This document shows, one piece after another, positions 62,849 through 64,000 of a stretch of DNA of 64,000 nt. The notes beneath the pieces were generated by a model. The model was not told the origin of the DNA. It searched no databases and saw only the letters and a list, made by a program, of their open reading frames with translations. This stretch comes from Bariatricus massiliensis (GTDB lineage Bacteria; Bacillota; Clostridia; Lachnospirales; Lachnospiraceae), in NCBI RefSeq assembly GCF_900086725.1, contig NZ_LT574838.1, forward strand, positions 1,437,617 through 1,501,616. Reading direction: 5' to 3'. Each line of letters opens with the position of its first letter. The first letter of the stretch is position 1. The position numbers and the translations under genes were made by a program.

Positions 62849-62994
62849 AGCAACCTACACCTCACTTCCGATATATGCTACTTTCATTTTACCCTGTATG
62901 AATCGTTATTATTAAATTTTAAATGGAAGAGGTATATTACTTTATAGTTGAGTAGTATTAAATTAAAAAAATAAGCGTATTGACTAATACTCTT

Positions 62995-63219
62995 TTATTG
63001 GTTCTTCTTCATTTCCTTGCACAGATACTCAATTACTTCCTGTGGCGTCGGATGTTCCCCCTTAAAAGGTACTTTCGCCCACTCTGCTCTTATCGTCGCA
63101 TCAGGATTATCAACTCCCGAATCAATGGCACTTTAAATTTCTTTTTCTACTTATTTTGAACTTATCCCCTCCCCCTTTCCGATAGTGTTCATCACTTTAT
63201 TAAATTTTCTTTTGCTCAT
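62995..63219 (-). pseudogene. 75-codon gene interrupted by two in-frame stops
   Basis: From ATG 63219 (SD AAGGAGG about 12 nt upstream) one frame reads MSKRKFNKVMNTIGKGEGIS, then TAA, a short piece, TAA, and SAIDSGVDNPDATIRAEW and on to 62995. The conserved-looking C-terminal piece (KGEHPTPQEVIEYLCKEM) shows it was a real gene. Family not recognised. Confidence 0.6.
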
Positions 63220-63330
63220 AGCTTTGTATTCTTCCTCCTTTTGAAATCTATTAATTGCAGTTGTACAGACATTTTATACTATAATCAATATAAACATAAG
63301 ATATGTCGAGTGAAAGGCTGGTAGCTAATT

Positions 63331-63586
63331 ATGCCACAAAAATTAAAGCAAACACAGTATGTTTCTTTGGAAAATAACCTTAGGGAACTGAAAAATCGTG
63401 CAAATTTAACACAGGAACAGGCCATTGCACAATTGCAGCTTCGCAACTTCTCCATATCCAGAAGTGCCTACTCTCAAATAGAAGCCGGTACATACAACAT
63501 TCACATAAGTGCGTTAAATTGCATTGGCTGAAATTTTTCACACAGACTACAACACTATATTTGATGGACTACCCCACAAAAAATGA
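63331..63586 (+). pseudogene. XRE-family regulator with a 1-bp frameshift
   Basis: 66 codons (NNLRELKNRANLTQEQAIAQL; SISRSAYSQIEAGTYNIHIS) end at 63531, while the remaining residues continue in another frame as IALAEIFHTDYNTIFDGLPHKK to 63586. An extra A in the run near 63513 explains the break. Complete product would be ~85 aa. Confidence 0.75.
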
Positions 63587-63626
63587 CCCTTATTAGAGGA
63601 TTTCTGCAGTCTAGGGTCATTTTTGT
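63580..63626 (+). terminator. intrinsic terminator overlapping the end of the XRE pseudogene
   Basis: AAATGACCCT (63581-63590) pairs with AGGGTCATTT (63613-63622), followed by TTGT; the stem includes the regulator's stop codon. Confidence 0.8.
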
Positions 63627-63654
63627 CTACATCTCTGTATCAGTTCAAAGCAGA

Positions 63655-63700
63655 AGAAAACCCCGCAAGCCTTGTAATTACTGGCTTGCGGGGTTTTAAC
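63655..63700. terminator. strong bidirectional terminator
   Basis: AAAACCCCGCAAGCC pairs with GGCTTGCGGGGTTTT (63657-63671 with 63683-63697). T-run on the plus strand and A-run before it. 63701-63945 holds no gene I can recognise. Confidence 0.9.
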
Positions 63701-63919
63701 CCTCTACTCGAACTCGACAAGTACTAATCAATTTTGTTTAGAGATTATTTTCTGCCGTATTCGTAGTTCTTTTGATTATTTGATATATCCATATTATCCT
63801 GCCTATATGAGCTAATGTTATCATTTTGTTATCGGCGTTGATAACACTCGCCCTGTAACTGCGGATAATAGCAATATGTTCCGACTCAAATTATAAGCGA
63901 TTTTGCTTAGAAAATCAAG

Positions 63920-64000
63920 ATATTAAAATTGCTTTCCGAAAACACCTATAACACAAATAGGGCATTTTCATAGTCTTTAACATAGTATCTGATATTCTTC
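63920..64000. repeat. right copy of the 20-kb-spaced direct repeat
   Basis: Matches 43660-43740 at about 80-85% across the 3' end and the downstream flank of the MGMT-like gene. It is cut by the window end, so its full length is unknown. Confidence 0.75.
63946..64000 (-). CDS. MGMT/ATL-like protein, 3' end only (second copy)
   Basis: Minus-strand frame ends NIRYYVKDYENALFVL-stop, matching the C-terminus of the MGMT-like protein at 43686 (ENALFTL). The rest lies beyond the window. It is either a paralogue or a fragment left by integration of the island. Confidence 0.75.
   Translation of the reverse strand, partial: KNIRYYVKDYENALFVL

Noticed and set aside
1..64000. CRISPR array
   Set aside because: No regularly spaced direct repeats with unique spacers and no cas genes were seen.
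1..64000. tRNA or rRNA genes, including one as integration target
   Set aside because: No cloverleaf or rRNA-like segment was recognised, including at the island borders.

Overview
The window reads as a chromosome segment of an anaerobic gut Firmicute, most likely a Lachnospiraceae member of the Clostridium scindens / Dorea kind. This rests on family-level recognition only: an [FeFe] hydrogenase, a 7-alpha-hydroxysteroid-dehydrogenase-like SDR, YesMN-type sugar two-component signalling, a MalQ-GlgP fusion and Tn916-type integration genes. No 16S or marker gene is present.

Positions 1-43.7 kb look like ordinary chromosome of moderate GC, mostly transcribed on the minus strand. In order they hold: the end of an [FeFe] hydrogenase; small regulators; an HD hydrolase; yjdF under a yjdF-type riboswitch whose leader can mask the ribosome binding site; an APC permease with RCK/TrkA-C domains; a TipA-like MerR regulator; a PPIase; and a three-gene surface-glycosylation operon (GT2, YfhO, GtrA). 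Then comes a retron (promoter, msr-msd RNA, reverse transcriptase) translationally coupled to a MazG pyrophosphohydrolase. After the SDR and an ABC exporter there is an alpha-glucan operon: response regulator, histidine kinase, solute-binding protein, then a second binding protein, two permeases and a fused 4-alpha-glucanotransferase/phosphorylase. A GntR-controlled operon at 31.2-41.7 kb combines a prolyl-oligopeptidase, a Dpp-type peptide importer and two amidohydrolase-family proteins, one of which has lost its metal ligands.

Positions 43.7-64 kb are an AT-rich accessory island. Two similar copies of the 3' end of an MGMT/ATL-like gene, 20.3 kb apart, lie at its edges. It contains a decayed integrative element (broken integrase, broken RepA-like ATPase, RHH protein, excisionase-like HTH), a SIR2 + P-loop NTPase defence-type protein behind an XRE regulator, an uncharacterised XRE/455-aa pair, and a restriction-modification operon. 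That operon is split by a ~5.2-kb Tn916-derived integrative mobilizable element (Int, Xis, MobT-type relaxase, oriT-like palindromes, HTH, DUF2089 pair): the last 41 codons of the methyltransferase are still readable on the far side of the insertion, overlapping the start of the nuclease gene. The right end holds several small genes broken by frameshifts or stops.

The strongest candidates for something new are the retron-MazG unit at 11.7-13.4 kb, which has a complete set of retron sequence hallmarks, and the interrupted methyltransferase-nuclease operon. All calls come from reading sequence and remembered family motifs; no database search was run.
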